Shown: piece after piece, positions 1 to 11,789 of the stretch
Position numbering within the stretch: the first letter of the stretch is position 1
Layout: every line of letters starts with the position of its first letter
Assembly (NCBI GenBank): GCA_038363925.1
Contig: JAQQWL010000009.1
Location: 310,001-374,000 of the forward strand
Direction: 5' to 3'
Length of the DNA stretch: 64,000 nucleotides
Source: Apiospora phragmitis
Taxonomy: Eukaryota > Ascomycota > Sordariomycetes > Amphisphaeriales > Apiosporaceae
Made by a program: the position numbers and the translations under genes
The notes under the pieces: generated by a model
Told to the model about the DNA's origin: nothing
Seen by the model: the letters and a program-made list of their open reading frames with translations, nothing else
Database searches by the model: none

Positions 1-2904
1 TGCAAGCTCTGCATCGAGGCCGGCATCCAGTGCGTCACGACGATGCCGCGTAAGCACCGCATCTACGGCAGCGTCGAGAGCCTCGACCGGCGGTACCGGG
101 CCATCGACGCGCTGATCCGCGGCTTACACCCTAAGCTGGGCGCGGAGCCGACCGCGGAGGAGGTGGTCGCGTACGGGCGGGAGCTGGGCCTCGGGATGCC
201 GGATTTCGACGGCATCATGCCCGAGCCGCCCACGCCGCAGTCCGTAACGACAGCAAAGAGACAGCGGTCCGTGAGCGCGTCAGCATTATTGTCGCCCGTC
301 TCCCCCGAGAACAAAACGATCAAGCCGGACCGCAGCGACGAGGGCACGAACCTGGTGCGCGACCCGAGCGGGCGGCCACACTACATCGGTCCGGCGGGCA
401 GCCTAGCCTTCTTCACGCGCCTGCGTAACCTGGTCGCGACGCGGTCCAAGAGCACCTCGTCGGAGCTGAGCAGCGACCCGCACCCGGAGCACCTGACGGC
501 GGACCTGATGGCGGACCCGACCATGGTGTACGAGGGCCACACGCAGCGCGGCGGCGACCGGCTGCTGCGCCCGCCGCTGTCGCCGTCCATGTTCCGCGGC
601 GACTCGCCCACGACCAGCTTCAGCGGCCACGAGGGGCACGCCCACACGTCGGAGCTTCTGCGCCACTGCGTGCCCTCGAGCAAGGTCCGCTTCCCCGAGC
701 GCGCCGTCGCCGACCGCTACATCGAGGCCTTCTTCCAGCACATGCACCCCAACTTCGTGCTCTTCCACCGGCCCACCTTCCAGCACGTCTACGAGGAGAT
801 CTGGCGGGCCGCGTCGATGGACCACCAAGGAGGCGGCAACAAAGAGGGCGTCGGCGTAGGCGGCGTAGGCGGCGTTAACGTCCCGGGCCCGGGCTCGGAC
901 GCCACCAGCCAAACCACCTACGTCTCGGTCGGCTGGCTCGGCTGCCTCTACATGATCTTCATCTTCGGCTGCCGCTCGCTGCCGCAGAACAACCACACGC
1001 TCGACTTCCAGCGCCGCTACTACGCCGAGATGACGGGCCTGCCGCAGCTGCTCGTGACGCTCAGCCTGCCCAACGTCTGCGCCCTGACGCTGCTGAGCCT
1101 GCACTCGAACAACACCAACGACCGGACGGCGGCCTGGACCTACCACGGCGCCGCCTGCCGCCTCGCCGTCGCGCTCGGCATGCACCGCCAGGACGTGTCC
1201 GGGTCCTTCCACCCCATCACGCGCGAGCTGCGCAAGCGCGTCTGGTGGACGCTCTACTGCTACGAGCAGAACCTGTGCTGCTCCCTGGGGCGGCCCAGCG
1301 CCATCGACGACCGCGAGGTCGACGTCGACTACCCGGACGAGCACGTCCTGGCGCCCGCGGCCGGCCAGCCGCCGGGGCTCGCCGAGGAGCACGCCAAGCT
1401 ATGGCAGCTCGTCGGCTGCATCCGCCGCGACGTCTACGACTTGGCGCACTGCCCGGCGAGCCGCTACCACCAGGCCGTGCAGTACCTGCGGCGCCTGGTG
1501 GAGTGGCGGTTCGCGCTGCCGCCGGCGCTGCAGCCGACGCCCTTTTCGTCGAGCAGCGCGGCGGACCGGCGCGCAACGCACGAGGACCTGACGGCGTGGC
1601 GCTCCGTTCTGATCCTGCACATCGTGTACCAGTGCGCGCTGGGGCTGCTGTCGCGGCGCTTCCTGCTGCGCGAGGTCGAGGCCAGCGAGCAGGGCGTCGA
1701 CCTCGGCGCGACGGCCGACGGCTTCGTCGTGACGCAACTGAGCCGCGTCTGCGTCACGTCGGCGATGCGCGCCGTGGGCTTCTTCGTCGAGCTCTGGCGC
1801 GGCGGCGCCTTCAACGCCATATGCTGGTTCGACGTCTACTGGGCCTACCTGACCAGCATGGAGCTCACGCTGCGGCTCGTGGCGCCCGACGCGGCGATGC
1901 CGCCGCCGAAATCGACATCTCAGCAGCAGGGGCATCAGCAACGACCATCAACCTCATCGACCGATAGCCGGCCGCGCGGCAGCTCGCCCGCCTCCGAGGA
2001 AGCGGCGCAGCACACCTGGAAGTTCACGCCCCTGCAAACGCACCAGCAGCAAGAAGCGCAGCAATCCGCGTCGTCGGGGTCGCGGACGGACCTGGGCCAC
2101 GAGCTCGAGGCCCTGCTGACCCAGAACCAGCTGGTCGAGGTGCACAGCGTGGCCGAGCTGGCCGACGCCGTGCGGCGGCTGCACGACATCCTCAAGACGG
2201 TCGAGATGAGCGGGACCAACGCGCGCTTCGCCAAGATCGCCAACGAGTTTGCCAAGGCCATGAAGCTCGTCGACGGCCGGCCCACGTCGACGCTGTTCGG
2301 CAACTCGCTCGGGCACGAGCTCGAGGGCGTCCGGGCGGGCGAGAACCCGGCAACGCTGCGGCAGATGGGGCACCCGCAGGAGGCGGCGCAGCAGCAGCAG
2401 CAGCGCCATGGCGGCGGCGGGGCGGGCGGGATCGGCTTTTCTGCAAGCGATATAGAGGAAGGACTGCCGCCGCAACAACAGCAGCAGCAGCAACAGCAGC
2501 AGCAACATGGCCACCCACCACAGCCGATGGAGCAACATCATGACCCCCTCGCGTCCTCAAGCTGGCATAGCCTTCCCCCGCAGCAGCCGCCGCACGTGCA
2601 CCACCCGCTGGCGGCCCCCATGTTCGGCCCGGACACGCGGCACCCCAGCCTGGGCGGGGTCGACTTCGTCTACTCGGGCGTCTTCAACCCGGCCACGGCC
2701 ACCACCGGCAGCGCGGAGGTGCCGACGACCGGCGCGGGGCCCGACATCCAGTGGGACATGGTGCTGGCGCCCGAGCAGTGGGAGCAGAGCCAGAACCTCC
2801 TCACCGACATGTCGGACCTGAGCTGCCCGAGCTGGGCGTTCATGGGGGGCGGCGGAAATGTGTACCCTTACATGAATATGGGGGGACCTACGGGAGGGTC
2901 ATGA
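1..2904 (+). CDS. Zn(II)2Cys6 fungal transcription factor, 5' end outside window
   Basis: The reading frame is open from base 1 and its first eleven residues read CKLCIEAGIQC, the CX2CX6C second half of a Zn2Cys6 binuclear cluster, so the gene begins left of the window and the ATG at 43 is internal. 967 residues are visible. The fungal-specific transcription factor middle homology region lies at about residues 235-475 (for example the stretch from ADRYIEAFFQHMHPNF to SLGRPSAIDDREVDVDYP). The rest is low complexity: Ser/Thr-rich at 70-190, Gln-rich after 640, with a mixed CAA/CAG polyglutamine run at bases 2472-2505. The C-terminus (WDMVLAPEQWEQ, WAFMGGGG) is acidic and aromatic, as in activation domains. 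Expected to act in the nucleus as a sequence-specific regulator; the target pathway cannot be told. No intron or frame break is visible in 2.9 kb. High-GC third positions match real coding sequence. Confidence 0.93.
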   Translation, partial: CKLCIEAGIQCVTTMPRKHRIYGSVESLDRRYRAIDALIRGLHPKLGAEPTAEEVVAYGRELGLGMPDFDGIMPEPPTPQSVTTAKRQRSVSASALLSPVSPENKTIKPDRSDEGTNLVRDPSGRPHYIGPAGSLAFFTRLRNLVATRSKSTSSELSSDPHPEHLTADLMADPTMVYEGHTQRGGDRLLRPPLSPSMFRGDSPTTSFSGHEGHAHTSELLRHCVPSSKVRFPERAVADRYIEAFFQHMHPNFVLFHRPTFQHVYEEIWRAASMDHQGGGNKEGVGVGGVGGVNVPGPGSDATSQTTYVSVGWLGCLYMIFIFGCRSLPQNNHTLDFQRRYYAEMTGLPQLLVTLSLPNVCALTLLSLHSNNTNDRTAAWTYHGAACRLAVALGMHRQDVSGSFHPITRELRKRVWWTLYCYEQNLCCSLGRPSAIDDREVDVDYPDEHVLAPAAGQPPGLAEEHAKLWQLVGCIRRDVYDLAHCPASRYHQAVQYLRRLVEWRFALPPALQPTPFSSSSAADRRATHEDLTAWRSVLILHIVYQCALGLLSRRFLLREVEASEQGVDLGATADGFVVTQLSRVCVTSAMRAVGFFVELWRGGAFNAICWFDVYWAYLTSMELTLRLVAPDAAMPPPKSTSQQQGHQQRPSTSSTDSRPRGSSPASEEAAQHTWKFTPLQTHQQQEAQQSASSGSRTDLGHELEALLTQNQLVEVHSVAELADAVRRLHDILKTVEMSGTNARFAKIANEFAKAMKLVDGRPTSTLFGNSLGHELEGVRAGENPATLRQMGHPQEAAQQQQQRHGGGGAGGIGFSASDIEEGLPPQQQQQQQQQQQHGHPPQPMEQHHDPLASSSWHSLPPQQPPHVHHPLAAPMFGPDTRHPSLGGVDFVYSGVFNPATATTGSAEVPTTGAGPDIQWDMVLAPEQWEQSQNLLTDMSDLSCPSWAFMGGGGNVYPYMNMGGPTGGS

Positions 2905-5263
2905 CGAATGGGGGAGAAATTCAAAGGAGAGAAAGAAAAAAAGGCTAGAAGAGAGAAATGCGCGCCTAAAGACGCATACTTGCACACGTGCGCGTGGATC
3001 CATGGCAGATGCGACGGAAAGCATCTTCCCAGAGTACATTTCCCGGATAACTTGAGAGAGTGTCGCCAGTGTCTTGATATATGAGGAAAACGTGGCTTTC
3101 AATGCTGAAAACGCAAAGTCGTTGAGTGGCAATCAACACTTCATGATAGTGGCATACGAACAAAGTCGTTATGTATCGTATGCACTCACCTACCTAATAT
3201 AATTAACGATTGCTGAGATGTAGATACATGAGGATGAATATGATAACATATCCAAAATCATATTATGGCTAGTAAAGATTTAATAAAAAAGAACTATTAA
3301 TGCCAAGGTAAAAGTATACCATTTGAAATAATAACTAAAAGAGTTCTAGCACGTTTAGAGATAGAGTATCTATTATAGTAATGAATAATAATACTAAAGA
3401 AAAATGATCTTATAGTGAAGTCCGGGCCCGTTGCCCTCGGACGCGACAAGTCCCGGATGATCTGGATGGTGATGTCGTGCGAGACGAGCGAGACCTCGAC
3501 CCGGTCGACCCCGGCTCGAGGGCAGCGTTTGGAAGGAGCGGATCTTGTCTGACAGCGCCGCCCCGTCCGTGTATTACGCGCCGTCGCTCACGACAGGGGG
3601 CGTCGACGGCCTCGCTCGCGTTCCCCCCCGTCGAGTAGGTAGGTATTATGATCGGTCCTCCGAGTCCGGTTAGGCTGATGCGGAAGATCAGCAGAATATG
3701 GAAGCCCGCGGTCGCGTGAGGGCCGTCGTGTTGGACTGCAGCCCGTCCTTGGAGAGGAACATGCTCTTGGGCGCGGCGGCGGCGACAGTGGGAAGGCAGC
3801 TTGCAGTTGAGCGCCTACAGTGCTCCTTGTACAAATACATGATCAGGTGCACGGGCGCATTTCCCAGAGATCAGGGAGACGGAGATGGAACGAAACAACA
3901 GTTTTAGGTGTAGTTATCAGGGCGACTGGTTCGAAGTTGAGCGTGATTGGGCCACTGGAAATAGCAGCGCCTACGAAGCGAAGGTACCAACAGGAACGGC
4001 GGGGAAATCGGGGAACTGTAGATAGTACAATACGGTGCTAAGCACCGTTCTGGTCCGTTTCGCTTTTATTCGAAGCTTTTTTATATAATATACTGCGGCG
4101 GTGCTGCGTCTTCCCTTACTGAAACACTTCGTTGCACAAGGTTAAGAGCCGAATTAGTACCTACTAGGTTAGTGTCGGTAACGACCTGGGAATCCTCGGT
4201 GTTCTATGTTTTGTCCTTTTGGTCGTCTTAGAAAAGCATCTTGTTCAGTTGATCAATTACGTCAATAATAAGGCTTGGCTCCAGTGGTCAATCATACTAA
4301 TGAGTAAAACTCCGTCCCCGTCCCCGTGCCGAATGCCGCACGACTGCATCGATCGTATATCGCATCCTACGTAGATCCTAGGTCAGGCAGTCGGGTCCTT
4401 TTGGATTTTCGACGCAAACCCCCCATCCCCCTGTGCCCCATCTGTGCACACCACCACACATCCGAGAGGTCCAAAAAACCTCTCTTCCCCAAGGACTTGG
4501 CAACTTGGCAAACTTGGCACTGCCACTGCCACTGCGGTTGTTCTCCATGGACCAATACACATTGCATCGTCCAGTAGATGCCCTGCAAAGGTGTCTGTTA
4601 GCATGCTGCCAGTTTGCAGGAAACGGTGTCACTAGATGTAGTCGCGGCCCCCTCCCTCTCTCTGGCCGTCTGCTTACTACTGTACTACCCCGGCAAAGCC
4701 ACACAGGGCTGATTTCCCATGTTGGTTGCTAGGGGCACACCTCGGACTCGCACTCGGCCCCGTGATATTCCCGTCGTATTTGCCCATATACGGCTGCTGC
4801 CTAGGTATGTAAGCAAGACGTAGTATGCTCAGTAGGTCTGCACCAATACGTGTGCGAATGATAGATGTAGGTATGGATGCGTCGGGAAGTTAGAAGTCTC
4901 TCGACTGAATCCCAAAGCCAAGCCCCAAGATAACCCAACGGTCAGTCGTCAGCGCTCAGTCGTCAACGCTCAGTCGTCAGCGCCATCGCCGTGCGCAAAT
5001 TCGAGCAAACACTTGATTATTATTAAAGTAACACGCTCACCCACCCTCACATTACACCGGTAGTATGTTATGATCGATGCTGACACTTTCTTCCTTTCTA
5101 CTCTCCATTGCGCGATTGTCTGTCTGCTCAAGCAAATCTAGAGAATCCTTAACTTTACCTTCATCGAGCCAATCTACCGAACCGTAGTAATAATACGCAC
5201 ACGCACATCAGCAGAGAAAAGGCAGCAGAAAGAAAAAGAAGAAGGAAGAAGAAGAAAAACAAG
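2905..5263. other. intergenic; AT-rich island plus GC-rich unidentified coding relic
   Basis: No intact gene seen. About 3180-3420 is a sharply AT-rich island of the kind left by decay or repeat-induced mutation. It is followed at 3420-3890 by an abrupt GC-rich patch with coding-like composition. Minus-strand pieces such as APKSMFLSKDGLQSNTTALT and VDRVEVSLVSHDITIQ sit in different frames and suggest a broken gene that I could not identify. The remainder (3900-5260) looks like ordinary promoter/intergenic DNA with CT-rich stretches leading to the small gene at 5264. Confidence 0.5.
4941..4983. repeat. three-copy 14-bp tandem repeat
   Basis: Three consecutive near-identical units of gctcagtcgtcagc (the first begins gtcagtcgtcagc, the middle ends caac). 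They lie about 280 bp upstream of the small membrane-protein gene at 5264, so they may be part of its promoter. Function unknown. Confidence 0.7.
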
Positions 5264-5543
5264 ATGGCCAGTTGGAAAGAGCAACTCGCGGTTCCGCGCC
5301 ACCATGATGATGATCGCCCAGATCATGGTGACGCTCGTGGTCATCCTCGTCTTCGCCATGGCCTTCGCGGCGCAGACGGGCACCATCAAGATGCCCGTCT
5401 GGGCCGACACCTGGCAGGGCGTGCCGGCGGACATACGCAGCACCTACGCCGCCTCCCTGCTCGGCACCGTCAGCTTCATCTTCGTCCTCTTTTTCGGCGC
5501 CGGCATCCTTCAGATGATGCGCGAGGCCAGGAATGACCCCTGA
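5264..5543 (+). CDS. small two-helix membrane protein; N-terminus out of frame by one base
   Basis: The C-terminal frame from the ATG at 5304 gives a 79-residue protein with two hydrophobic segments: IAQIMVTLVVILVFAMAFAA (residues 4-23) and SLLGTVSFIFVLFFGAGIL (about 51-69). A polar 27-residue loop separates them, and the end is MMREARNDP. Its context gccaccATGATG is a near-perfect initiation context. However, 40 nt upstream another ATG (5264, aacaagATGG) opens MASWKEQLAVPR, which would run directly into TMMMIAQ if one C at about 5297-5303 were absent. So either translation starts at 5304 (79 aa) or the gene is a 92-aa protein with a 1-nt insertion (biological or sequencing). A purine-rich leader (5211-5263) resembles a fungal 5' UTR. 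Function not recognised; probably an organelle or endomembrane protein. Confidence 0.6.
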
Positions 5544-7147
5544 GGAGGCTGATAAGATCCGAGAGGCTTTGAAGGGAAGATGAGATGACGGGGCTGGCTG
5601 GTTTCATCCCGAGTCGCTTACATGTTCTGGGCCGATCGGGCGAGTCATGTGTAGTCGTCGGGTCCCGTCCTGTACTCCAAGCGCCAGATTGCCAGATCTT
5701 CAGATCTCCAGCCGCACAATCCCGTTCCGAACTTAGCTGGGTGAAGCCTGGTGCGAGCTTTTACGCACTTCGTTGACAATAACACATCGAGTCGGTGGTG
5801 GGCCGCAGGTGTCTTTTGGGGGAGCACAGGTCCACCTTACGACCCCTCCCCACCACCATCCCACGCCAAGCGAATCGGAGCAACCATCTATCAACCCCGG
5901 TGGAAGATCCCGAGCTCTCGCACGATGCGATGCCATATGATGCGACTCGACTGCGACAAATGATAACCAACGCGCGACCGACCGCAATCTGTCGTCTCAT
6001 GATAATGAGATGGGAGCTGCATGGAACGGATAGATCCGTGCTTTGCCACGCTACGCCGAAGCGCGATTATAACAATGAGACGATCTTGGTGCAGCGGTGA
6101 CTTGACATCATCAGGGAGGCTAGATTGGATTACGGCCATTATTTTGCCCTCATCCGAACCGTGCTGTGGGGTCATCTGACGTACACCGACACTTTTGGCG
6201 AAGCGTCAGGGCTCTAGTCGGGCAGGGCTTGCACTAGCCATGCCGTGGTGCGGTGGTGTTGAAGAACAATATCGTACAATGCATGGGGGCAGATGATTCG
6301 AGGTTATCTATGCATTCGGGCCGCTCCAGTTCATGTAGTATTGGATGGGAGGTTGGAGTGGAACACAAGCACACCGGAACTTCCGCGACAGAGTTCCGTG
6401 TGTGTATGGTTTTGGAGTAGTGGTCCTAGGATAGCGGCATGGTCATGCTTGCCAGTAGATAACCTATGTATTAAGTCATGGGCATGGGAAGCTGAAAGAA
6501 CTGTGGTTGAGTTGAGTTGACAGTCGCATAGGTGTTTTCCAAACGCCCTTATCATACTACATGGTTTGGTCATTTCAAGGCGTAATATCAACTCCAGTTC
6601 ACAACTTCCACCTACCTAAAGACATCCAGTATTAATCATCGTTGAGCCCGCTTCCAATCTGTGAATACTGCTTGTCAATTACTACCCCGCGTGGCGCGAG
6701 GAACAAGTTCCGGCACTTACGAGGGTGAAGAGAAGAAAACGATTGGCCTGAGCCGGCGCCAAGCCCCGCCCTACTTGCTGGATCCTAGATTGCCGGGATG
6801 ACGGAGTTACTCAACTGCTTTACGATCTACGAGCCCGTGACCCCAAAACAGCCATGGATTATTCACCGCCGGCGGGGCCATTATTGGAACGAACCCTCCA
6901 TCAGAAAGTTTGGAGGCCGAGGGGCCAGGGCCCTGGAAGCCGTGTCTTAAGTAGCTGATGGTATTCCACCACCAGAGCCGGTTAGAGTCCTTCCCCTCTC
7001 CCTCTACTACCCATCAATCTTTCACTTGGAGGAGTGCTTGAACTTGGGCAAAAGTGAACAGATTGGCCACTAGGGAAATTGAAGTTGTATTAGCAACAAG
7101 GGGACTCTACCTCTAAATAATCTCGCTGCCAAGCATCGCCAATCACG
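5544..7147. other. intergenic, nothing recognised
   Basis: No conserved reading frame on either strand; open frames are short and lack family resemblance. The last few hundred bases upstream of 7148 are presumably the promoter and leader of the MFS gene. No repeat stands out. Confidence 0.5.
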
Positions 7148-9160
7148 ATGGCGGTCCCGAAACGGCAAGATTCCGACCAAGATCCCGAAAAGGGCACTGT
7201 TGCCCGAACCGAACCCAAAGCAGGTGCCGCCACAGCCGTCGTCGATCATGCGTTGGAACAAAGTGTTGTCAGAAAGCTTGATTATCGCATAGTTCCACTG
7301 GTCTCATTCCTGTGTAAGTGGTCCTGCCAAGATTCTCGGCGCATCCACACCGTCCGCACCGTACCGTACCAGCTCGGTAGAACTAACCGCAAACCCACTC
7401 CCGGATTAGTCCTCTTGTCCTTTCTCGACAGATCCAACATTGGGTGAGTCGCACACACGCGCGCGCGCAGTTTTGCATCTCGAATTCTCGGCGTTTCATT
7501 TGGAAGGCGCCTATTACACAGACCGAACCAAAAACAAAATAGAGCAAAATCTAACATCGACGTCCCCTAGGAATGCGCGCATCGCGGGCATGGAGGACGA
7601 CCTCCACCTCGACGGCCCGGCCTACAACTGGCTGCTGACCATCTTCTACATCCCCTACATCCTCTTCGAGTTCCTCATCATCATGTGGAAGGTCCTGCCT
7701 CCGCATGCCTGGGCCTGCTTCATCGTCTTCGCCTGGGGCGTCGTCGCGTCGTGCCAGGCCGCCGCGACCAGCTGGGGAGGGCTCATGGCGCTGCGGTTCC
7801 TACTGGGGGCTAGTGAAGGTGAGTTATTTCTTCTTCAGAACAGAGAGAGACAGAGAGAGAGAGAGAGCGATCGGCTCCCACAGCAAAAGTTCGATACTTT
7901 TGTCAATTGGAAGAAGTGGCTAACATGAGCAAAACAGCCGGCTTCGGTCCTGGGATTCCCTACCTGCTGAGCTTCTTCTACTTGCGCCATGAGCTTGGGT
8001 TCCGCTCTGGCCTATTTTGCCGGTATGTGATATCATCTTTTTTTTTCTATTGAAGGAACCTAGGGAAAACATAGAACACGGTATTGGAAAGAGCCTCGCT
8101 CACTAACAATTTCTACCAAATAAAGCTGCACCCCTGGCCACCTGCTTCAGCGGCGCCCTGGCCTACGGCATCACGTCCGGCCACCCCAAGCTGGCCAACT
8201 GGCGCCTGCTCTTCCTGGTCGAAGGCATACCGACGATCTTCATGGCGCCCGTCGCGTACTTCTTCCTGCCCGACACGCCGCAGCACGCGCGCTTCCTCAC
8301 CGCGAACGAGAAAGAAGCGGCGACGGCGCGCGGGGTCCGCCAGGTCGGCAACGCCTCCGCGACCCGCGTCGGCAGCATCAACTGGCAGGACGTGGCCGCG
8401 ACGCTGCGCGACCCGAAGCCCTGGCTCACGGCCTTCATGTACTTCAGCTGCAACGTCTCGTACGCGTCGCTGCCCGTATTCGTGCCGACGATCCTGAGCC
8501 AGATGGGCTTCAGCGGCGTCACCGCGCAGGGCCTGAGCGCCCCGCCCTTCTTCCTGTCGGCCTGCATCACCGTGCTGACGACGTGGATCGCCGACCGCAC
8601 ACAACAGCGCGGGCTCATGATCATGGGCCTGAGCCTGGTCGCGGGCGTCGGCTACATCATGCTGGCGACGTGCAAGTCGGTCGCGGCGCGCTACGCCGGC
8701 GTCTTCCTCGCGGCCGCGGGCGTGTTCCCGCCATGGTAATATTTTGCCCTGGGTCATGAACAACCAGGGCACCGACTCGCGGCGCGGCGCCGGCATGGTC
8801 ATGCTCAACGCCGTCGGCCAGTGCGGCCCGCTTCTGGGGACCAACATTTTTCCCTCGCGCGAGAAGCCGTACTACGTCACGGGCCAGAGCGTCTGCGCCG
8901 CCTTCATGTTCTTCACGGCACTGCTGGCGCTGAGCCTCCGTTTGTTGTTGCAGCACGAGAACGCGAAGCTCGACCGAAGATACGGGTCGCTCGACGAGCA
9001 GCGGGCGCGGGTGGCGATCGTGGTGGCGCAGGGTCGTTCGGCGGCGCTGCCGCTGTCGACGTCGGCCGCGGAAGAGACGGACGTGGGCGAAGGGGGCGAG
9101 GGCGAGGAGGCGGCGGCTGCTGTGGAGAATTACGGGCCCATGTTTCGATATATACTGTGA
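7148..9160 (+). pseudogene. MFS transporter, DAL5/TNA1-like anion:cation symporter family, two frame lesions
   Basis: Proposed exons: 7148-7313, 7410-7443, 7571-7818, 7938-8022, 8126-9160, all with GT..AG introns of 96-127 nt. Translation gives the hallmark start of this family, LDYRIVPLVSFL, then LFLLSFLDRSNIG and NARIAGMEDDLHL, and later GLFxAAPLATCFSGALAYGI, WRLLFLVEGIPT, FLPDTPQHARFL and NNQGTDSRRGAGMVMLN. Twelve-helix permeases of this group import allantoate, nicotinate, pantothenate and similar anions at the plasma membrane; the substrate is not predictable here. Two lesions are apparent. One base too many lies in the TTTT run at 8015-8018 (exon 4 then fails to join exon 5 in frame). 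Two bases are missing around 8731-8741 (the frame ends GVFPPW-stop and resumes NILPWVMNNQG). Correcting both gives exactly 523 codons, normal for the family. Either a recent pseudogene or assembly errors. A (GA)n tract lies in intron 3. Confidence 0.75.
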
Positions 9161-9216
9161 GAAAGTACTCCGTAGTATTTAGATCGGTTATTCGATTTCC
9201 AATGTTCAAGCCGATG

Positions 9217-9247
<31 letters not shown>

Positions 9248-10893
9248 GCGAATCCATCGTCTAACGTTGTCTGCGTGCTTCACCTCGCACCGTGCGCTCG
9301 GGATAACAGCCAGCAGAGGGAAGCCCAGAATGCGGGTCTGTCTCATTCGCACACTTCCACCCCGACGCTCCTCGGCAGTTGGAGGGGACCTCATTCCTGT
9401 TGGCCGTCCCCGCGGCATCGGATCAACATGTTGTTGTTCCTGGAGTGAATGAAAATCGTCAGTTGGGTTTGGTCCATGTCAGGCTGAGCCAGGTGATGAT
9501 GGATGGAATGGACTTACCCGCAAAAGACGCTGCCGCTTGGTTTGTCGTCGCATATACTTTGGGCGCAAGTGAAGTAGCACAGAGCGAGGGAAAGGATGAG
9601 CGTGAAGGAGCTGCATTTTGGGGATGGCAATGGATAGAACTTTGAGAACGATTGGTCGCGAAGTATGAGTAAATGGGTATGATGAACTGTTTATCTAGAA
9701 TTGCGTTTGCGCTTTTCGTACGAGGGAGTGAGCCAACATTTATATCAATTCAACCGCCAGTATCACGGGCACAGCTCGGTAAAAAATCCATGAGACAAAA
9801 GCGACTGCTCGTATGGTAGGATTCGATAGGATTCAGGCATCTCCATACCAAAGCGCATGCAACTATGAATAGAAGCGCGCTCGTTCGTCGGCACGCTTAA
9901 CCGTCCGTCGGGCACCTTTTTCTTACTGGACGACCCCCGCTGTAGCGACCCCACTGGACTGATTCTTTGCGGTGCAACTGTCTCGATTGTTGGAACCAAT
10001 CTGAGCCGCCGAAGACTCTGTCTCGGTGGGCTCATTACTGAAAGTGGCCGATTTCTTTTCCCCCTTGCGACCCCACCCGTGCCGCAAACCCTCGCACTCC
10101 CGCTGCCGCCTTTCCGTTGCCAGTCCCTCGGGGCGGAAATATCGTGTTGATGTGTGCTGAGAGAGGTTGCAGTGCGACCTCTGTGTTCTCCTACCTAGCC
10201 GCGCTTACCGGCACAGACCCCTCCCTCGCATCCTCGCTTCGCCCACTCCAAAACGCGAGGGGTCGGCACGGGGCGTCCAATGTCACGGTTGGGAGATGCG
10301 ACCAGGTACAGGACGAGGTGGTCAGTGTCTATGTTATTTTCCCCTAGTATTCGGTGCCGAGGTGGAGCCTTGTCGTCGATTGAGGGGGGGGGCGGCTCCC
10401 TCCTCGTCGCCTTGGCTGCGGACTGGAAGGATATGCATGCAATTGCCCAAACATGTTCGTCGCTATGAAGTATTGATAACAAGATTACCCCCGAATCAGG
10501 TAGAGGAATCTTGTGACATGTACGGCGCAAGCTTCTGGTGAGCAACCATTGCAGGTTCAATGTCTCATTGTCTGTGGAGGTAACCTGAGTCTTCGCTTGT
10601 GTTAATTAGAAGCCGATGCAGCTATCTACAACAATTATCCTGACCGGTGGGAAGACTAGATGGCTAGGTACAAAGTGTCTTCATCGTAAATGCATACTTT
10701 TGGCAAATGCATTCGATGAATAAGTATACTTGGTAATCATGCAGACTTACAAACAGACCATAACAGCCAATCCTTGACACTGCTGTTGCCGTCACCTCTA
10801 ACAGCCAGTCTTTTTCTTCATCGCAATTTCGCGTATCTGTTGACTTCTCACAGGCTACTGCTTGGCCCCTCGAGTAGACTGTGCCGCCGCAGC
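9161..10893. other. intergenic; (TC)n tract
   Basis: A (TC)n microsatellite lies at about 9215-9242 just after the MFS stop codon. Beyond that I see no gene, repeat or relic; the region holds the 3' ends of the converging MFS gene and the minus-strand GST gene. Short open frames here show no family features. Confidence 0.5.
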
Positions 10894-11789
10894 CTACGAA
10901 GGCCCATGCACCAGATCATACCCGTTCCCCTTCTCCAGGGCCCGACGGTACGCCCGCCGCGACTGGCACCGCTCGACCCGAGCCTCGACGGCCGGGTAGT
11001 TGTCCAGGTCGACCAGCTTGCCCGCCACGGCCCATTCAACGTACCACTCCACCACGAAGTCGGCGCGCGTCGGGTCCGGGCCGCCCATGAGGAACTCGCG
11101 CGCGTGCTGCTGCTGTTTAGTCTTCTTCGTAATGATCTTGGGCCGTAGCAAGGCCCGCTCCAGCTCCGCGAAGCCGCTGTCGAGCTCCGCGTCCAGGAAC
11201 GCTTTTCGTAAAAGCAGGTTGAACCCGGCCATGACGGGCCGGATGAAGAAGGGCGACATCTTGACCAGCATGCCGAGCACGAAGGCGAACAGGACGGTCG
11301 GGTTCAGTGTCGCCGTGCCGAGCGAGACGAGCTCTTCCTCGCGGACCAGATCGTCGCCCTCGCCATCGTCGACACTGCCATTCCCAGAAACACCTTCAGA
11401 AGAGGAGGCTGATGATGATGGTGATGGCAGGACAGGGTTCGCGACCTGGAAGCGGCCCGCACCGTCGTAGGTGCGGATCAGGTACAGCGCGATGGCGCTG
11501 CGCTCGGTGATGATGCGGCCCGAGTGCGTGACCAGCACGGGGGACCGGCCGCGCGGGTGCACTTCCTTCATCTCCGGAGGCGCGCGACCCTTTTTCCGTC
11601 GGTACGGGACCAGGTTGTAGTCGATGCCCAGCTCCTCCAGCAGCCAGAGGATCGACTGGGATTGGGAGTCCTAACGACCAATGAATTAGTCACATCGCGC
11701 CGCACGGTAAGTATATAGAGCGCTCATGCAGCTCTTGTTGGGCTGGCACATACATTGAGATGGTGCAGGGTGGGCTTTCTGTCCGACAT
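10894..11789 (-). CDS. glutathione S-transferase, Gtt1-like
   Basis: Two exons: 11789-11754 (12 codons, MSDRKPTLHHLN) and 11670-10894, with an 83-nt intron (donor GTATGT, acceptor TTAG). The joined protein is 270 aa. Residues 1-95 form the thioredoxin-like GSH-binding domain: NDSQSQSILWLLEELGIDYN carries the catalytic-region Ser cluster and alpha-1, followed by GRAPPEMKEVHPRGRSPVLV (cis-Pro region) and ITERSAIALYLIRTYD (Glu-Arg/Ser-Ala GSH gamma-glutamyl site). A Ser/Asp-rich insert (about residues 105-130) precedes the all-helical C-terminal domain, which ends EARVERCQSRRAYRRALEKG. Family role: conjugating glutathione to electrophiles or reducing peroxides, cytosolic or ER-associated. The start is fixed by the CACCATG context and by the conserved KPTLHHLN opening. 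Intact. Confidence 0.92.

Noticed and set aside
403..1941. long minus-strand frames opposite the Zn2Cys6 gene
   Set aside because: Shadows in GC-rich coding DNA; Ala/Arg/Val-rich with no family features.
8718..8785. mini-intron to explain the MFS frame change
   Set aside because: The only GT..AG pair is about 32 nt, too short, and does not restore the conserved frame.
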